NCBI GenBank assembly: GCA_002722705.1
Contig: PBMP01000074.1
Coordinates: 1-45,282 of the forward strand
Direction of reading: 5' to 3'
DNA length: 45,282 bases
Source: Pseudobdellovibrionaceae bacterium
GTDB taxonomy: Bacteria > Bdellovibrionota > UBA1018 > UBA6935
Below, piece by piece: positions 32,620-44,515 of this stretch. Under the pieces are notes generated by a model. It was not told the origin of the DNA and did not search any database. It saw only the letters and a program-made list of their open reading frames with translations. How positions within the stretch are numbered: the first letter of the stretch is position 1; the number at the start of each line of letters is the position of its first letter. A program made the translations under genes and the position numbers.

Positions 32620-33524
32620 GAAGCCCAATCATTGATTGCTTCTATTTGACGTGAAAGAGACTCTGTCGATTCGACAACAGATTCCGATAGATTTTTTCCA
32701 GTCTCAACGACTCGATCAAAATCTTTTTGAACCTCTCCAAAATGTTCAGTCAAAGGAACCAGTTGTTGCTGTAATTGTTCCAAGCTTTTAATACAATTTT
32801 CAACATCTATCTCAAGATCAGAATGATTTGATAACGCTCGAAGATGAGAATTGAGATCTTCAAAACTATTTTTCGTTGACCGAGACTCTCCAACCATTTT
32901 TAACATTTTAGAGCGAGCTTGTACTGCCGATACCGATAAATTTCTCGCCATTTGCAACATATTTCGAATATCAATCAACAAATCTTTTGAAACTCTTTTC
33001 AATGAATCATTCCACATTTGAATTTCTTTATTGGAATCAAAATGAACATTTTTTTCAACTGAAAAAACAAAAGGATTCTCTTTTCTGCCCATCACAAAAA
33101 GAACAATAAACATAGTGACAGCAATCATAATCTGAAAAAGATATGCATGAGATTTTTTATTCATCCCCATAAAAAGAGGTTTCTGAATCTGTACCTGCAC
33201 TCGAACCCATTGATTACCTCTTGGCCGAGCGTAATCAAGGTAGCCTTCTTCAAAATGAAAATCATACGTTTCAAAATTTTGATGATCTTTTTGAGGAAGC
33301 ACATTTAAAGAAAAAAGTTCAGAGTCATTTACAGGTTCTTTTACATGGGTTGCCATCTCTCTTGCCAACAAAAGGGTATGATTCTTTTCCCATGCCCCTC
33401 TAAAATAACTATCGATAAAAATTAAAGAGGACATAAAAAAAGCAGTGAGCACAAAAATCCGAAATAAATAAAAAAAATGTTTCGGCTCAAACTGACTAAA
33501 CAGTTGAGATGGAAAAAAACGCAA
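32616..33524 (-). CDS. Two-helix membrane protein with MCP-like coiled coil, no signalling tip
   Basis: 302 residues: membrane helix at 18-38, extracytoplasmic part at about 40-127, second helix at 128-145, then about 150 cytoplasmic residues that are nearly all helical and coiled-coil forming (RVSKDLLIDIRNMLQMARNL to the C-terminus). The layout is that of a methyl-accepting chemotaxis protein, but the highly conserved hairpin tip, HAMP domain and CheR pentapeptide are missing. No adjacent che genes. It may be a membrane receptor with a non-chemotaxis output or a divergent MCP. Overlaps the end of the ureohydrolase gene by 4 bp. Confidence 0.6.
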   Translation of the reverse strand: MRFFPSQLFSQFEPKHFFYLFRIFVLTAFFMSSLIFIDSYFRGAWEKNHTLLLAREMATHVKEPVNDSELFSLNVLPQKDHQNFETYDFHFEEGYLDYARPRGNQWVRVQVQIQKPLFMGMNKKSHAYLFQIMIAVTMFIVLFVMGRKENPFVFSVEKNVHFDSNKEIQMWNDSLKRVSKDLLIDIRNMLQMARNLSVSAVQARSKMLKMVGESRSTKNSFEDLNSHLRALSNHSDLEIDVENCIKSLEQLQQQLVPLTEHFGEVQKDFDRVVETGKNLSESVVESTESLSRQIEAINDWAS

Positions 33525-33626
33525 AGCAAACCTCCCTCTTCTACTCCCCTATCGACGTCATCCATTTGAAACTTAAATTAAAAGACTTGGATTGAATCAA
33601 AGAAAAAACAGCTGTAGATTTGCGTT

Positions 33627-35102
33627 ATGAAAACCATACTTGCAATTGACCAAGGAACAACAGGAACACGAGCCTTTCTTATGAATGAAAATTTGGAAGT
33701 GCTTTCACAAGCTTATGAGGAATTCCCCCAATACTTCCCAAAACCAGGATGGGTAGAACACTCTCCTGAAGAAATATGGCAAAGCACTCTGAAAACAATT
33801 TCACAAGCAATCTCCAACAATCCTCATGAAATCGTTGCGATTGGAATTACAAACCAAAGAGAAACACTCTGTTTTTGGGATAAAAGTACAGGACTTCCTA
33901 CATCTCGAGCAATTGTCTGGCAAGATCGACGAACCAGCGACTTTTGTGAAAGCTTGAAAGAAAAAGGACTGGAACCTAAATTTCAAAAAAAAACAGGACT
34001 TCTTCTTGATCCCTACTTTTCTGGAAGCAAGGCAGCATGGGCCCTCAAAAATGATCCTGAAGTTCAATCGCTTCACTCCAAAGGAAAGCTCGCCATTGGA
34101 ACCATTGATAGTTATTTAATGGCAAGACTATCGGGAGGGAAATCTCATGTTACCGAACCAAGCAATGCCTCAAGAACACTCGCATTTGATATAGAAAAAG
34201 AAAACTGGAGCGATGAACTCTCTACTTATTTAGGAGTTCCAACTCATCTCTGGCCAGAGACCAAAGACTCAATGGGTCTGTTTACAAAAACCTTCAATGT
34301 CCCGGGACTTCCGGACGGAATTCCGGTCACTGGAGTTCTTGGAGATCAGCAGTCAGCTCTACTAGGTCAAGCTTGCATTGAAGAAGGAATGGCTAAATGT
34401 ACTTACGGAACAGGTGCATTTCTTTTAATGAATACAGGCAATAAAAAAATCGAGAGTCAAAACAGACTCCTCTCTACAATTGCCTGGAAACTCTCAGGAG
34501 AAAAGCCCACTTATGCTCTGGAAGGAAGTGCATTTGTTGCAGGAGCTGCAGTCCAGTGGTTACGAGATGGATTACAAATCATCAATCATTCTTCAGAAAT
34601 TGAACCTCTTGCACTTCAAGTAGAAGAGAGCGATGGACTTATTTTTGTGCCAGCACTCACGGGCTTAGGAGCTCCTCATTGGAATCCAAAAGCAACTGGA
34701 ATGTTTACAGGCATTCACCGAGGCACAACAAAGAGTCATTTCGCCAGAGCTGTTTTGGAAGGGATCGCTTTTCAAAATTCAGACATCTTGTCTGCAATGG
34801 AAACAGATCTTCATCGTCCTTTGATTAGCCTTAACGTTGATGGCGGAGCTTCAAAAAATAAAACATTGATGCAATTTCAATCTGATATTCTTAATGTACC
34901 CCTAAACCGTCCTCAAATGATTGAATCAACTGTTTTAGGAGCGGTCTTTGCTGCCGGAATGGGTGTGGGACTTTGGTCTTCTTTAAAAGACATACAAAAA
35001 GTCTGGAAAAAAGATTGTACCTTTGAGCCGTCAATGGAACCAGAAACTCGAAATGAACATTTACTACGCTGGAAAAAAGCGATTCAACGAGTTTCTCTCT
35101 AA
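33627..35102 (+). CDS. glpK: Glycerol kinase
   Basis: Phosphorylates glycerol to glycerol-3-phosphate with ATP. The 491-residue FGGY kinase has the N-terminal phosphate loop AIDQGTTGTRAFL, substrate motif FPKPGWVEHSPEEIW, QDRRT, YGTGAFLLMNTG, and the FGGY signature near GMFTGIHRGTTKSHFARA with VDGGASKN in the ATP domain. The length matches GlpK. No glpF, glpD or regulator is adjacent, so it stands alone and may serve phospholipid-derived glycerol. No clear Shine-Dalgarno precedes the ATG. Its stop overlaps radA by 4 bp. Confidence 0.95.
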   Translation: MKTILAIDQGTTGTRAFLMNENLEVLSQAYEEFPQYFPKPGWVEHSPEEIWQSTLKTISQAISNNPHEIVAIGITNQRETLCFWDKSTGLPTSRAIVWQDRRTSDFCESLKEKGLEPKFQKKTGLLLDPYFSGSKAAWALKNDPEVQSLHSKGKLAIGTIDSYLMARLSGGKSHVTEPSNASRTLAFDIEKENWSDELSTYLGVPTHLWPETKDSMGLFTKTFNVPGLPDGIPVTGVLGDQQSALLGQACIEEGMAKCTYGTGAFLLMNTGNKKIESQNRLLSTIAWKLSGEKPTYALEGSAFVAGAAVQWLRDGLQIINHSSEIEPLALQVEESDGLIFVPALTGLGAPHWNPKATGMFTGIHRGTTKSHFARAVLEGIAFQNSDILSAMETDLHRPLISLNVDGGASKNKTLMQFQSDILNVPLNRPQMIESTVLGAVFAAGMGVGLWSSLKDIQKVWKKDCTFEPSMEPETRNEHLLRWKKAIQRVSL

Positions 35103-36508
35103 AGTAGATTTTCAAGTTCGGTAACTGTACCTACTGAAATAAGCTCGACATCAAATTCCGAATGAAACTTTTGATAATCTGACCTTGAAAGAAAAATTCT
35201 TTGAATTCCAAGTTTTTGGGCTTCTTCGATTCGAATATCTGCATGAGAAACTCTTCTTACCTCACCGGTAAGTCCAACCTCTCCAATAAAAAGAGTATGA
35301 GAGTCAATCGGACTTCCTTTAGTGCTCGAATAAATTGAAGCAATCGCTGCAAGGTCACATGCTGGATCTGACACTCTTAATCCACCTGCCACATTAAAAA
35401 AAAGATCGTGATCTCCCAAAGTGAGCTTCATATGTTTTTCAATGACTGCAGCCAACAGAGAAATTCGTGTCGAATCCATTCCTGAAGCTGTTCTTCTAGG
35501 TAAACTCAATGGACTTGGAGCAACTAAGGCTTGAAGCTCTAACATGAGAGGGCGAGTTCCTTCGAGCGTACTTCCCAATGCTGTTCCCTCAATGGGTTGC
35601 TCTCGATCACTCATAAACAATGATGATGGATTAGTCACTTGCTCAAGACCTTGGGAACTCATTTCAAATACACCTAATTCTCGAACAGAACCAAATCGAT
35701 TTTTTACAGCTCTTAACAATCTAAAATTTTGAGCTCCCTCTCCCTCAAAATACAATACGGTATCAACCATATGTTCAACTACTTTAGGTCCTGCAATACT
35801 TCCTTCCTTAGTCACATGGCCAACCAAAAAAATAGCAATACCCGCAGTCTTGGCCAACGTCATTAAACGCGCTGAAACTTCTCTGACCTGACTCACACTT
35901 CCTGGAGCTGATTGTAAAACTCCAGAAGAAAAGGTTTGAAGTGAGTCCATCATCAAAATATCAGGTTGAAGCTGTTTAACTGATTCAAAAACTTTTTCAA
36001 TCTGAGTTTCTGCTCCTAAAAAAACTTGATCATGCCCACTTACACCGAGTCTTTGAGCTCTTGCTCTAATTTGATTTTTTGACTCTTCTCCACTGACATA
36101 CAGCACTTTTAACTTTTTATGATTTTGTGAGTCTGATTCAACAAGACCTCGAATGACTTGAAGTAAAAGAGTACTCTTTCCAATTCCAGGATCTCCACCC
36201 AAAAGAATAAAGCTATCTGGAACTAATCCTCCTCCCAAAACACGGTCTAACTCTGAAATTCCTGTAGTGAGTCGTTCCGACTCTTCAATTTGATCTTGCG
36301 AAGCATCAAGCGCCTCAATCGCTTCACCTTGCGAGGGTAACCACCTGAATTCATCTCTTAAGGTTGAAAGAGAGGATTGTTCGACAGGAGTTTCTGCCAA
36401 TTCTTCAACGAGGGTATTCCATTCCCCGCAACCGCTACAGCGCCCCACCCAACGTGGGCTTTGAGACCCACAAGACTGACAAGTATAATGTGATTTTTTT
36501 TTGGCCAT
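35099..36508 (-). CDS. radA: DNA repair protein RadA
   Basis: Helps process recombination intermediates; a RecA-like ATPase. 469 residues: zinc finger with Cys10, Cys13, Cys24 and Cys27, Walker A GGDPGIGKST, a RecA-like core with ILMMDSLQTF, the RadA-specific KNRFG motif in AVKNRFGSVRE, and a C-terminal Lon-protease-like domain (SLPRRTASGMD, then FIGEVGLTGEVRRV) without a protease Ser-Lys pair. The ATG has AGGAGAGA about 12 nt upstream. It converges on glpK and is divergent from the 36564 gene. Confidence 0.95.
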   Translation of the reverse strand: MAKKKSHYTCQSCGSQSPRWVGRCSGCGEWNTLVEELAETPVEQSSLSTLRDEFRWLPSQGEAIEALDASQDQIEESERLTTGISELDRVLGGGLVPDSFILLGGDPGIGKSTLLLQVIRGLVESDSQNHKKLKVLYVSGEESKNQIRARAQRLGVSGHDQVFLGAETQIEKVFESVKQLQPDILMMDSLQTFSSGVLQSAPGSVSQVREVSARLMTLAKTAGIAIFLVGHVTKEGSIAGPKVVEHMVDTVLYFEGEGAQNFRLLRAVKNRFGSVRELGVFEMSSQGLEQVTNPSSLFMSDREQPIEGTALGSTLEGTRPLMLELQALVAPSPLSLPRRTASGMDSTRISLLAAVIEKHMKLTLGDHDLFFNVAGGLRVSDPACDLAAIASIYSSTKGSPIDSHTLFIGEVGLTGEVRRVSHADIRIEEAQKLGIQRIFLSRSDYQKFHSEFDVELISVGTVTELENLL

Positions 36509-36563
36509 GGCGGCACCCTATCTCTCCTTTTCGAATGACGCAATCCCGAGTTAGAATGAAAAT

Positions 36564-38986
<2,423 letters not shown>

Positions 38987-38997
38987 TTAAAAAAAGC

Positions 38998-40527
38998 TTA
39001 GAAATAAAACAAGACGGAACCTTCAAAAGAAATAATACGATGCGACAAAGAAATGGTCGAATCAAAGTCTGCACTTTGAGCTACGAAATCAAACCCGGCT
39101 TTAAATGCCATTCGATTGGTATAGTGATAAAGTCCACTTAAATTAAACGTAATTACACTCACCCCTGAAGAATCACCCGAGATAAACCCCGTTTCAGTGA
39201 CAGAGTTAAATAATCCCAAGTCAAATCCTAAAATCACTTCCCACCGATCTCGAAAAGGAACATCAATTCCCATTCCAATAAAAAGTCCTCCAAAATCAAC
39301 TGGTCCCTGAGCGGCTGTCGAATCAATTGGAAGAGTAAAATTAAATCCGTGATAACCCAAGCGAGCAAACGCTTTTGGTCCAAAAAAATCATCCTTCAAT
39401 AAATAGGAGTAGCCTGCCGCAACTCTCCAGCGAAACAGAGTTCCTTCTGTACTTGTTGTTCCTGAATCCGAACTCAAAGAAAAAGAATGGTAACCAATTG
39501 TAGTTTCTGCAAAAAAGTTTTTATCAATCCACAATTGTCCTTCAACCTTGCCTCCCCACGAAAACCCTCCACCCGTGGCACTACTTGAACTCGAAGAATG
39601 CTGTCTACGATGGCTTCCTAAAAAAACTCCTCCAGCTACATAACCATATTCAGGAAGAGGAACGGGAGTTTCAACTACTGAAGTCTCATCTTGTTGATTC
39701 TCTACCTTTGTTTGCTGTGGAGGAGCTGTTCTTCTAAAAATTTTCGTGATTTTTTGAAAACGAGTAATTTTTTCATCTGATAACTGTGAAAGTATTTTAC
39801 AAAAAGAAATTCGATCATCCACTTCTACAACTTCAATCCGCCCTACCTCTTTCAATCTCCAATCTGATATTTCTCCCAAGAGAGGATGAACCTTTACTTC
39901 TTCAATGGTAGAAATAACCAATTCATCACCTATTTGGATCCCATCTTTTTTCCCTAAATTTACAGTCACCCACCGAGAATCAATTCCCGTGACATGGCCA
40001 GAAAATGGCACTCTCTTGATCATTTCACTAAGAGCGGAATTAAATTCTGTTTGCAAATCTTCCATTGAAAAAGGTTTTCCAGTTTTAGGATCTTCCATCA
40101 CAAACTGTGTTTTGGATATGGTAATCATCTTAGGCGACAATAACCAATCCACCATGAAACGATAAAAGGGGCCTTCTTTTAAAATTCGAGTACGAATTAA
40201 CGTTTCTACTTCAGCTGCTCGAGCAACTTGTTTCAAAATTTTTGGATCTTCAACCACTTTATTGTATTGAAGATTAGATTCTTTTAGAATTTTGTTCTCT
40301 CTAGAAAGATCCGTAACCTTAAATTGACTTTGATTATCAAAATACTTTTGAACGGTTTCTTTTATATAAGAATTGAATAACCCATCTACATTATCTGCCG
40401 GTTCTAAAACTCCAATGGTCTTAAATTCATGTTTTCGGTCCAAATCGAAACTTGAAAACGCATTTTTCGAAAAGAAAACGCCCAGAATAGAAAAAAGAAT
40501 GAATTTAAATTTTAATTTGTTCTTCAT
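38998..40527 (-). CDS. Secreted protein with FlgT/TolB-like N-terminus and beta-barrel C-terminus
   Basis: 509 residues: a signal peptide (Lys-rich start, hydrophobic core, cleavage near AFSS), then a TolB-like part (KTIGVLEPADNVDGLFNSYI, FKVTDLSRE), then a segment like the end of FlgT or other ring proteins (VTVNLGKKDGIQIGDELVI). A Pro/Gln linker with Ser-rich repeat leads to about 210 residues of alternating aromatic strands ending in Tyr-Phe, the usual barrel C-terminus. Probably an outer-membrane protein presenting a periplasmic domain. Start taken at the ATG; a TTG 3 codons earlier is unlikely. It overlaps the small HTH gene by 23 nt, so co-expression is likely. Confidence 0.65.
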   Translation of the reverse strand: MKNKLKFKFILFSILGVFFSKNAFSSFDLDRKHEFKTIGVLEPADNVDGLFNSYIKETVQKYFDNQSQFKVTDLSRENKILKESNLQYNKVVEDPKILKQVARAAEVETLIRTRILKEGPFYRFMVDWLLSPKMITISKTQFVMEDPKTGKPFSMEDLQTEFNSALSEMIKRVPFSGHVTGIDSRWVTVNLGKKDGIQIGDELVISTIEEVKVHPLLGEISDWRLKEVGRIEVVEVDDRISFCKILSQLSDEKITRFQKITKIFRRTAPPQQTKVENQQDETSVVETPVPLPEYGYVAGGVFLGSHRRQHSSSSSSATGGGFSWGGKVEGQLWIDKNFFAETTIGYHSFSLSSDSGTTSTEGTLFRWRVAAGYSYLLKDDFFGPKAFARLGYHGFNFTLPIDSTAAQGPVDFGGLFIGMGIDVPFRDRWEVILGFDLGLFNSVTETGFISGDSSGVSVITFNLSGLYHYTNRMAFKAGFDFVAQSADFDSTISLSHRIISFEGSVLFYF

Positions 40528-40807
40528 AAACCGCAATTAAAGTCTTTAACTCCACAATTTCTTGTTGAGCCTTGGTTAATTCGTTTTCAAGTCGTTCAAT
40601 CTTTTTTTCTAATTTTTTTTTAGATTCAGAAGATCGAGCATACTGAAATGTATCTTCTCCATCATCTGGAACAAAATACTTCCCATTTTTGACTCGATAT
40701 TCAATTTTATCAGCCTTTATGTACCTCCGAAGTGTAGAAAGACTGACGCCTTTTTTTACGGAATATTCAATCAGAGGAACCCATGTGATTTGTTCTGTTA
40801 CACCCAT
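40505..40807 (-). CDS. Small MerR/excisionase-like HTH protein with coiled coil
   Basis: 100 residues. About 10-47 reads as a winged HTH of the MerR/excisionase type (PLIEYSVKKGVSLSTLRRYI, then a wing YRVKNGKYFVPDD). About 62-98 is an unbroken heptad coiled coil (KKLEKKIERLENELTKAQQE), likely for dimerising. There is no effector domain. Overlapping the 5' end of the outer-membrane gene, it could regulate that gene. AGAGAG lies directly against the ATG. Confidence 0.68.
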   Translation of the reverse strand: MGVTEQITWVPLIEYSVKKGVSLSTLRRYIKADKIEYRVKNGKYFVPDDGEDTFQYARSSESKKKLEKKIERLENELTKAQQEIVELKTLIAVYEEQIKI

Positions 40808-40855
40808 CTCTCTAATTGTATTTCCTTAAGCGCAGAAATCAAGTAATCTAAGAGG

Positions 40856-42145
40856 GTGCCTGATTTAAAGAATCGAAAACAAAAGAAATTTCAGATCAGC
40901 TCAAAAAAGAAAATTGCTTTTGTATGTAGTGGTGGCGGAACTAAAGCAGGGGCATTTCATCTTGGCGTTGCTTTAGCTCTACAGGAACAAGGGTTTCGCT
41001 TCTACGGAGGACTCAAAAACCCAGAAACTCCAGCAGACCTTCCTGGTCCTATGGATATTTCCACCTACGTTGGTTCGAGCGCAGGAGCGATTATCGCCAC
41101 ATTGCTGGCAGCAGGCTACTCTCTTGAATCAATCGTCAATTCTTTTACGGGAAAAAATCCAGAAGATCCTGACCTTGCCTCTGATCTCATTTTGCCTCGA
41201 CTCACTTATCAAAAAATGTTCACTATTGGCTCTCCAGGAAAAAGAAAAGACAGGATCAAGCAATCTGTTTTTTTAAAAAAACTCATTTCAAATTTTTTAA
41301 AAGGAGACATCTCCTCTTTAATAAAATTAAAATGGCTTACCGCAAATAGTCCTATCACTACCTCTGGAATTGAAACATACATTCGAGAAGAAGTTCTTGC
41401 ATCCAACGAATTCAAAGACTACAAGTCTGATCTTTTTTTAGTCACGACACAATTAAATCATTCGAGAAAAGTTGTTTTTGGGAAGTATCACTACGAACCT
41501 CCTGCAGAAGACCTGAGCTGCGAATACAGTAACGAAGCGACCATTTCAGATGCATGTGCAGCAAGTACAGCTCTTCCCTTTGTTTTTGCTCCCTATACAA
41601 TCAAACACAAAGATAAATCTGTTGCCTACATTGATGGAGAAATTAGAGACACCTTATCGACTCATGTTGGATTTGATTCAGGAGCTGACCTTGTAATTTG
41701 TAGTCACACCCATCAGCCCTATCACCTCTCTAAAGAAGTTGGTTCTCTCACTAACTTAGGATTTCCAGTTATTTTGGTTCAATCGCTTTATTTAGCGATT
41801 GAACAAAAAATTAATTATCATATCGAATCAAAAAAAAGAGTGGGTCTCGCAGTTCAAGCAGTTCATGAGTACTGTAAAAAAGAAGGAATTTCTAAAGAAC
41901 ACAGCGAGCAAATCACCCAGATTTTAGAAAGAAAACTGAACCATCGAATGAACACAGATACCATTTACATTCATCCCCGTCCTCATGATCATGATACATT
42001 TTTATATGAACACTTTAGTCTTGCTCCTGAAAAACTCACAAAAATTGTAAAAAGTGGGTTCTTATCAGCAATCGATGTACTTAGAAAATATGAATTTGAA
42101 GATCGTTCTAAAGATCAACCCTCACTAAAAGTTGTCGGTTCTTAA
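40856..42145 (+). CDS. Patatin-like phospholipase/esterase
   Basis: 429 residues with the patatin Ser-Asp dyad. The oxyanion loop is CSGGGTKAGAFHLG near 24-37. Nucleophile Ser75 lies in GSSAG, and Asp in IDGEIRDT lies about 180 residues later. It should hydrolyse acyl chains of lipids. No signal peptide, so probably cytoplasmic or exported by another route. The GTG is the only reasonable start: an in-frame stop lies five codons upstream and no other start exists before the catalytic loop, though its AAGAGG has zero spacing. Related enzymes are common in intracellular and predatory bacteria. Confidence 0.85.
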   Translation: MPDLKNRKQKKFQISSKKKIAFVCSGGGTKAGAFHLGVALALQEQGFRFYGGLKNPETPADLPGPMDISTYVGSSAGAIIATLLAAGYSLESIVNSFTGKNPEDPDLASDLILPRLTYQKMFTIGSPGKRKDRIKQSVFLKKLISNFLKGDISSLIKLKWLTANSPITTSGIETYIREEVLASNEFKDYKSDLFLVTTQLNHSRKVVFGKYHYEPPAEDLSCEYSNEATISDACAASTALPFVFAPYTIKHKDKSVAYIDGEIRDTLSTHVGFDSGADLVICSHTHQPYHLSKEVGSLTNLGFPVILVQSLYLAIEQKINYHIESKKRVGLAVQAVHEYCKKEGISKEHSEQITQILERKLNHRMNTDTIYIHPRPHDHDTFLYEHFSLAPEKLTKIVKSGFLSAIDVLRKYEFEDRSKDQPSLKVVGS

Positions 42146-42200
42146 CCTTCATTTGCTTTTTATTTGATATTCAAACTGAACCTTCCTATGATCAATAACG

Positions 42201-43379
42201 ATGATGAAGGTGGGTTTAACTTTTTATTTACTACTTGGAATAAGTATTCTTTTTTTTAAAAGCAATCTAGCGTTTGCCTACCCTACAACCATTGGACTTG
42301 GCTATAATAGCTGCATTGTTTGTCACTACAATCCTTATGGAAACGGTCCTCTCACTGACTATGGAAGAGGAGTCTCTGCGACTGCTATCGCCGCAAAGCC
42401 TCTTTATATTGAGTCTATTGATGATCAAACACTCGCAAATCAATCTGGATTTTTTGGTTCCTGGGTAGAACTCCCTTCTTGGTTTCGACTCTCCGGAGAT
42501 TTTAGATCTCTTTACCTAGTCAATCAATTCAATGCTGATCATCCAGTTAAGCGCTGGGTCATTATGCAAGCTGAAATGAGTGCGATTTTTAAATTAAAAA
42601 AAAATAAACTTTATGGTGTTTTTACCTACGGATATATTCCTCCTCCATCTTCATTTACAGGAAGTCGGAGAGACGAAGTCTCAACTTGGATTTCAAGAGA
42701 GCATTACATCGGATACCGTCCCATTAAAAAGCTCTCTCTTATGGCTGGTTTTTTTGATCCAATCTATGGAGTTAAGACTTCAAATCATATTGCTTTTCAT
42801 CGAACTCGAACAGCACTCAATCAGAATGACCAAAGCCATGGAATTGGAATGTCATACGACTTTTCCCAATTTAACTTAGGAGCTCATGTTTTTTTAGGCA
42901 ACCTCTTCCAGACTCAAGAACTCAGACAACTTGGAGGAACACTTCGATTTGAATATCGACCTGAATCCGAGCTCGCTTTTGGAATTTCTGGACTCTATAC
43001 TTCTAATTCTTTTAGAAAAAGACAAATGACTTCAATTCATGCCAAACTCGGTATTGGAAAAGGTTCTTCTCTATTAAGTGAGATTGGATTTATTAGAGAA
43101 GCCCCTCTCTCTCAAAACGCACAACTTGGACAATACATTTGGATCAGCCCTACCGTTAAAATCATCCGTGGACTCTATCTCATTAATGCAATTGAGTACT
43201 ACTCTCAAGGAGCATTTGAATCTGACATTCGAAGATTTAGACTCACTCCGGGAATACAGTTTTTTCCGGCTCAGAGAATCGAACTGAGAATAGAAGTGCA
43301 AGCAGACCGTAACTTTTCAGATTCTGTAGTCAATCGAGACTCCATGAGCTTCTTAGGACAATTTCATCTATGGCTTTAA
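42201..43379 (+). CDS. Beta-barrel protein with N-terminal CxxCH heme motif
   Basis: 392 residues. Signal peptide to about 26 (AFAYP), then a single c-type heme motif Cys38-x-x-Cys41-His42 (NSCIVCHYNPYGNGPLTDYG). About 70-392 alternates aromatic and polar residues in short strands and ends HLWL, as expected of an outer-membrane barrel. A heme next to a porin suggests electron transfer at or across the outer membrane, but one heme alone cannot span it. Distal ligand and partners unknown. The gene overlaps the next by 10 nt and faces a cytochrome/YceI pair. No Shine-Dalgarno is visible; ATG-ATG leaves the start ambiguous by one codon. Confidence 0.65.
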   Translation: MMKVGLTFYLLLGISILFFKSNLAFAYPTTIGLGYNSCIVCHYNPYGNGPLTDYGRGVSATAIAAKPLYIESIDDQTLANQSGFFGSWVELPSWFRLSGDFRSLYLVNQFNADHPVKRWVIMQAEMSAIFKLKKNKLYGVFTYGYIPPPSSFTGSRRDEVSTWISREHYIGYRPIKKLSLMAGFFDPIYGVKTSNHIAFHRTRTALNQNDQSHGIGMSYDFSQFNLGAHVFLGNLFQTQELRQLGGTLRFEYRPESELAFGISGLYTSNSFRKRQMTSIHAKLGIGKGSSLLSEIGFIREAPLSQNAQLGQYIWISPTVKIIRGLYLINAIEYYSQGAFESDIRRFRLTPGIQFFPAQRIELRIEVQADRNFSDSVVNRDSMSFLGQFHLWL

Positions 43380-44155
43380 TTTTATTTCTATTCTTTAACC
43401 AAATTAGTTTTGCCTCTGATTATCTAATCAATAACGATACTTGTATTGCAATTCCTATAGAAAATCACAAAATACAAAAGCAAAAAAAGACAACACTTTC
43501 AGAAGTGGGCGAAGTTAAATCGAGTCAAAGATACAAAGGAAGTAAAAAATATTTAACTATTTACACTACTTCTGGAAAATACATTACAAAGCGAGCGTGT
43601 ATCTCAAAAGAACAATCCCTCGCCTCCCCTCTTCATTGGGGGCTTCATTTTTCTCTTCAAGGAATTCAAGAACCGTTAGAACTCGTTCATTCCTCAGGCA
43701 CTGCTTATGATATTACCGCTAGCTATATTGGAATTTGTGCAGGCGCAAAATTAGACTGGAGGTTTTCAACGTGGGGGCTTTTATCTGTTCCCGCGTGTAT
43801 TCTTGGATCACTCAGTGAAGCTTCATATGAAAGCTTTGATGTTCTGACTGCACCTATTATTTATGGCTCAAAAAGAGCCGTTGTTTTTGGTCTAGAAGTT
43901 AACCCGACTTTTTATTGGTCTCCACTCAATCCGAATATTCAATTTGGAGTAAAAACTCCCTTAGGATGGAGAAAAGGAACCTGGACACAGCCTGCTGATA
44001 CAAACTACCAAATATCTCCCAGTGGATCTCTTCTGTGGGGGATTATGCTTTCTTCAAGAATTATTTTTTCAAAAGCCTCTGTCGGAATTGACTCGGGGTT
44101 TATTCGAGATTTTAAAAGTCTTTCTTGGATTTTAAGTACTGAAATCCCATTATAA
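43370..44155 (+). CDS. Exported beta-rich protein of unknown function
   Basis: 261 residues with an N-terminal signal peptide (hydrophobic core of about 12, cleavage near SFAS), then a polar region and a C-terminal half of strands with Trp, Tyr and Phe (WGLHFSLQGI, VFGLEVNPTFYWSPL, RIIFSKASVGIDSG) ending in Pro-Leu. This fits an outer-membrane or periplasmic beta-structure protein. It overlaps the heme-barrel gene by 10 nt and is probably its partner. Its stop overlaps the cytochrome gene by 6 bp (TTATAA). Family not recognised. Confidence 0.55.
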   Translation: MALILFLFFNQISFASDYLINNDTCIAIPIENHKIQKQKKTTLSEVGEVKSSQRYKGSKKYLTIYTTSGKYITKRACISKEQSLASPLHWGLHFSLQGIQEPLELVHSSGTAYDITASYIGICAGAKLDWRFSTWGLLSVPACILGSLSEASYESFDVLTAPIIYGSKRAVVFGLEVNPTFYWSPLNPNIQFGVKTPLGWRKGTWTQPADTNYQISPSGSLLWGIMLSSRIIFSKASVGIDSGFIRDFKSLSWILSTEIPL

Positions 44156-44515
44156 AGAATTAATCCACTCTACAATAGTTTCTCTTTGAGCAGGACTGAG
44201 TATAGAAATAGGAGGCATATCTTCTTCTCCTCCTACACTTGAACCTCGAATTCTTCGATATAATTTTGAATTGGTGGAATCAGAAGCGACGACGTAGCCA
44301 AGACTCACCCATTGCTCGGCAGTGTATGAAGCAAAATCTCCGTGACATGCCGAGCACTCATCAACAATAATTGTTCTAAAATTCAAAAACTTTTCAGAAC
44401 CATCAACAACACCATAGATTTTTGCGTCATCTGAGAAAGAATTCTCCGTCTGAGGAGCACAACGAATCAAAATCAAAGAAAGGTTGAGGGCTGAGAAAAA
44501 ATAAAGGAATTTCAT
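44150..44515 (-). CDS. Small cytochrome c-like protein, possible lipoprotein
   Basis: 121 residues: a signal sequence ending at Cys19 (LILIRC, a nonstandard lipobox), then a single heme motif Cys54-Ser-Ala-Cys57-His58 (DECSACHGDFASY), a likely distal Met100 (EEDMPPISIL) and a C-terminal helix SPAQRETIVEWINSL. This is the layout of a monoheme class I cytochrome c domain. The start ATGA overlaps the stop of the YceI gene, so the two form an operon. It should shuttle electrons in the periplasm, perhaps to or from the heme-barrel product encoded opposite. Confidence 0.78.
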   Translation of the reverse strand: MKFLYFFSALNLSLILIRCAPQTENSFSDDAKIYGVVDGSEKFLNFRTIIVDECSACHGDFASYTAEQWVSLGYVVASDSTNSKLYRRIRGSSVGGEEDMPPISILSPAQRETIVEWINSL

